This document shows, piece after piece, positions 62,495-64,000 of a stretch of DNA of 64,000 nucleotides. Location of the stretch: assembly GCA_002367635.1 (NCBI GenBank), contig DFDI01000088.1, forward strand, positions 28,300 through 92,299. Direction: 5' to 3'. Both the position numbers and the translations under genes were made by a program. The notes under the pieces were generated by a model that saw only the letters and a program-made list of their open reading frames with translations, was not told the origin of the DNA and made no database searches. The stretch's first letter is position 1. Each line of letters begins with the position of its first letter. The stretch comes from Betaproteobacteria bacterium UBA3031. Lineage in GTDB: Bacteria > Pseudomonadota > Gammaproteobacteria > Burkholderiales > Eutrophovitaceae.

Positions 62495-64000
62495 ATGAAA
62501 CACACAAATCCTCAAAAGAAGTGGATAGGCTTAATTATCACCACCTCGATCATCGCATTAGTCTTTATTGTGTTTCGGGAGAGCATCCTCAATCTGCTTA
62601 CACAATTAAATCTACAATCCCTCAAAGACAACTACTCCGAACTACAGATTTACTTTAGAGACCATCCAGTCCAACTAAGTCTCCTATACGCCTTAATCTA
62701 CATCACAGTGACGGCTCTTTCACTACCTGGCGCCGTGATTATGACCCTTGCCGGAGGAGCAATATTTGGCTTAGTTTTAGGCACTATTCTTGTATCTTTT
62801 TGTTCAACTATTGGTGCGACAGCCGCATTTTTGATCACGCGATATTTTTTCCGCAACTCCGTTAGGGCACGTTTTGGCGACAAGTTGAAAATCATCAATG
62901 ACGGCATAAAGAAAGATGGCGCGTTCTATCTACTCACACTGAGACTCGTTCCGATTTTTCCGTTCTTTGCAATCAATGTGTTGATGGCTCTCACCCCAAT
63001 TAAGACACGGACGTTCTATCTAGCCAGCCAACTCGGAATGCTCCTCGGAACCATAATATTCGTGAATGCCGGGACCCAACTCGCAACCCTAAATTCGACC
63101 GGCGACATTCTATCTGTTAATTTAATTATTTCGCTGTTTGTTCTCGGGCTATTTCCCATTGTTGCGAAAATTGCCTCAGATCTAATGAACCGACGTCGAA
63201 TCTATGCGAAATGGTCCAAACCAAAGCATTTCGACTATAACCTTATAGTTATCGGTGGTGGCGCGGCAGGACTTGTATCCTCCTACGTAGGTGCCGCCGT
63301 AAACGCGCGTGTCGCCCTCATTGAGAAACACAAAATGGGAGGTGATTGCCTCAATACAGGATGCGTACCTTCTAAAGCGTTAATCAAAACCGCCCATTTC
63401 ATTGAGCAAGCCAAAAATTCCAAACGGCTAGGTATACAGAAAGCTGACATAACCTTTAATTTCTCGGACGTCATGAAACGAGTCCAAAAGGTTATCAAAA
63501 AAATAGAGCCGCATGACTCTGTAGATCGTTACACAGAACTTGGTGTGACCTGCTATCAAGGAAATGCGAAAATTATTTCTCCATGGACAATCTCAATTGA
63601 AGGCGAAGAAGGCGAAAAAAAGATCAGTGCCCGGTCAATTATTGTGGCGTCTGGGGCCAGCCCAATCATTCCACACCTACCTAATATCAACGAGATTAAT
63701 CACGCCACATCAGACACAATCTGGGACTTAAATGATCTACCGAAACGTTTAATCATCATTGGCGGCGGCGCGATCGGCTGCGAATTAGCACAAGCCTTTC
63801 AACGATTGGGCTCTGAAGTCATTTTGGTTGAATCTGACAATCGCATTCTTATTAAAGAGGATGCGGATGTGGCTGAGATGATTGAAAACCAATTATCAGA
63901 TGAAGGTGTTACTGTGTTAACGCGCCATCGAGCTAAAGGGTTCGTTAAAGAAAAAAGTGTCCAGACACTAGTTTGCGACAGTCCTAATGGTGAGGTTCAT
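62495..64000 (+). CDS. TVP38/TMEM64 membrane domain fused to a mercuric-reductase-like flavoprotein (partial)
   Basis: 502 codons are seen, still open at the window edge. Residues 1 to about 225 form a DedA/TVP38-type membrane domain; after one N-terminal span, SLPGAVIMTLAGGAIFGLVLG and RLVPIFPFFAINVL are its hallmarks. From about 248 a pyridine-nucleotide disulfide oxidoreductase follows: FAD site YNLIVIGGGAAG, redox cysteines C285 and C290 in GGDCLNTGCVPSKAL, and NAD(P) site in LIIIGGGAIGCELAQAF. The fusion suggests a reductase at the membrane, feeding electrons to or protecting a carrier. The C-terminal end is missing. Confidence 0.85.
   Translation, partial: MKHTNPQKKWIGLIITTSIIALVFIVFRESILNLLTQLNLQSLKDNYSELQIYFRDHPVQLSLLYALIYITVTALSLPGAVIMTLAGGAIFGLVLGTILVSFCSTIGATAAFLITRYFFRNSVRARFGDKLKIINDGIKKDGAFYLLTLRLVPIFPFFAINVLMALTPIKTRTFYLASQLGMLLGTIIFVNAGTQLATLNSTGDILSVNLIISLFVLGLFPIVAKIASDLMNRRRIYAKWSKPKHFDYNLIVIGGGAAGLVSSYVGAAVNARVALIEKHKMGGDCLNTGCVPSKALIKTAHFIEQAKNSKRLGIQKADITFNFSDVMKRVQKVIKKIEPHDSVDRYTELGVTCYQGNAKIISPWTISIEGEEGEKKISARSIIVASGASPIIPHLPNINEINHATSDTIWDLNDLPKRLIIIGGGAIGCELAQAFQRLGSEVILVESDNRILIKEDADVAEMIENQLSDEGVTVLTRHRAKGFVKEKSVQTLVCDSPNGEVH

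Noticed and set aside
1..64000. CRISPR arrays, insertion sequences, prophage or tRNA genes
   Set aside because: I read the spacers for regular repeats, transposase motifs and tRNA-like T-loops and found none. Nearly all spacers are too short to hold one.

Overview
The window is a gene-dense stretch of an ordinary bacterial chromosome. It is most likely from a betaproteobacterium of Burkholderiales type with a compact genome and moderate G+C (mid-40s percent by eye, not computed). The pointers are a DUF3460-type small protein, the pmbA-darP-mog neighbourhood, glcDEF directly behind an MOFRL-type glycerate kinase, NarL-type signalling, a CaiB-type CoA transferase, and an arsenosugar radical-SAM gene beside a TVP38-reductase fusion. 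The last two, together with the short spacers and tail-to-tail overlapping genes, would fit a free-living, possibly marine, lineage; that is inference. I see no rRNA, tRNA, CRISPR array, insertion sequence, prophage or integration site.

Layout. 1-4731 (+): the last 29 codons of a glycerate 2-kinase, then glycolate oxidase glcD-glcE-glcF and a YdfG-like dehydrogenase. 4761-7091 (-): AlkA-type DNA glycosylase, a small membrane protein and a serine hydrolase. 7198-10525: a substrate-binding protein without a signal peptide, facing a sugar-acid-type dehydratase and an RraA-like gene. 10652-14821 (-): a NarL-family two-component pair and a TonB-dependent receptor, each unit closed by a clear intrinsic terminator. 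14969-18713: haloacid dehalogenase, cytochrome b561, cytochrome c', QueG and a HEAT/TPR protein. 18886-22613: a small secreted protein, O-acetylhomoserine sulfhydrylase, an alpha/beta hydrolase, a peroxiredoxin and GreB. 22623-26629: a glutathione block (two GSTs and a haloacid dehalogenase, divergent from glutathione reductase and RidA).

26640-35206: an EamA exporter, a serine hydrolase, an SDR, a di-haem oxidoreductase, a DsbA/FrnE protein, threonine aldolase, oligopeptidase B and a DUF3460 protein. 35329-38779: VOC protein, fasciclin protein, luciferase-like monooxygenase and CitE-like lyase. 38816-42035 (-): a marR-emrA-emrB efflux operon with a palindrome-rich upstream region. 42280-49306: DUF4399 protein, a NahD-like isomerase, threonine dehydratase, a DnaQ/GIY-YIG fusion, an enol-lactonase-like hydrolase, a GguC-like protein and DAHP synthase. 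49303-53946: membrane protein, MFS carrier, PmbA, DarP and Mog. 53995-58861: UMF1-type carrier, CoA transferase, exported glutathione peroxidase and an N-acyl-D-amino-acid deacylase-like enzyme. 58975-61074 (-): an uncharacterised lipoprotein translationally coupled to an exported START-like protein. 61234-64000 (+): ArsS and a TVP38-flavoreductase fusion that runs off the end.

How it works together. The start of the window makes and consumes glyoxylate (glycolate oxidase plus glycerate kinase). Several blocks deal with redox and electrophile stress: GSTs, Gor, Prx, exported GPx and the NahD-like protein. Others degrade organic acids, sugar acids and amino-acid derivatives. The parts least explained by known biology are the lipoprotein/START pair with its HPCGCYH motif (58975-61074), the ArsS plus TVP38-reductase pair, the signal-less binding protein, and the exonuclease/GIY-YIG fusion. 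I found no obvious large undescribed defence or mobile system.
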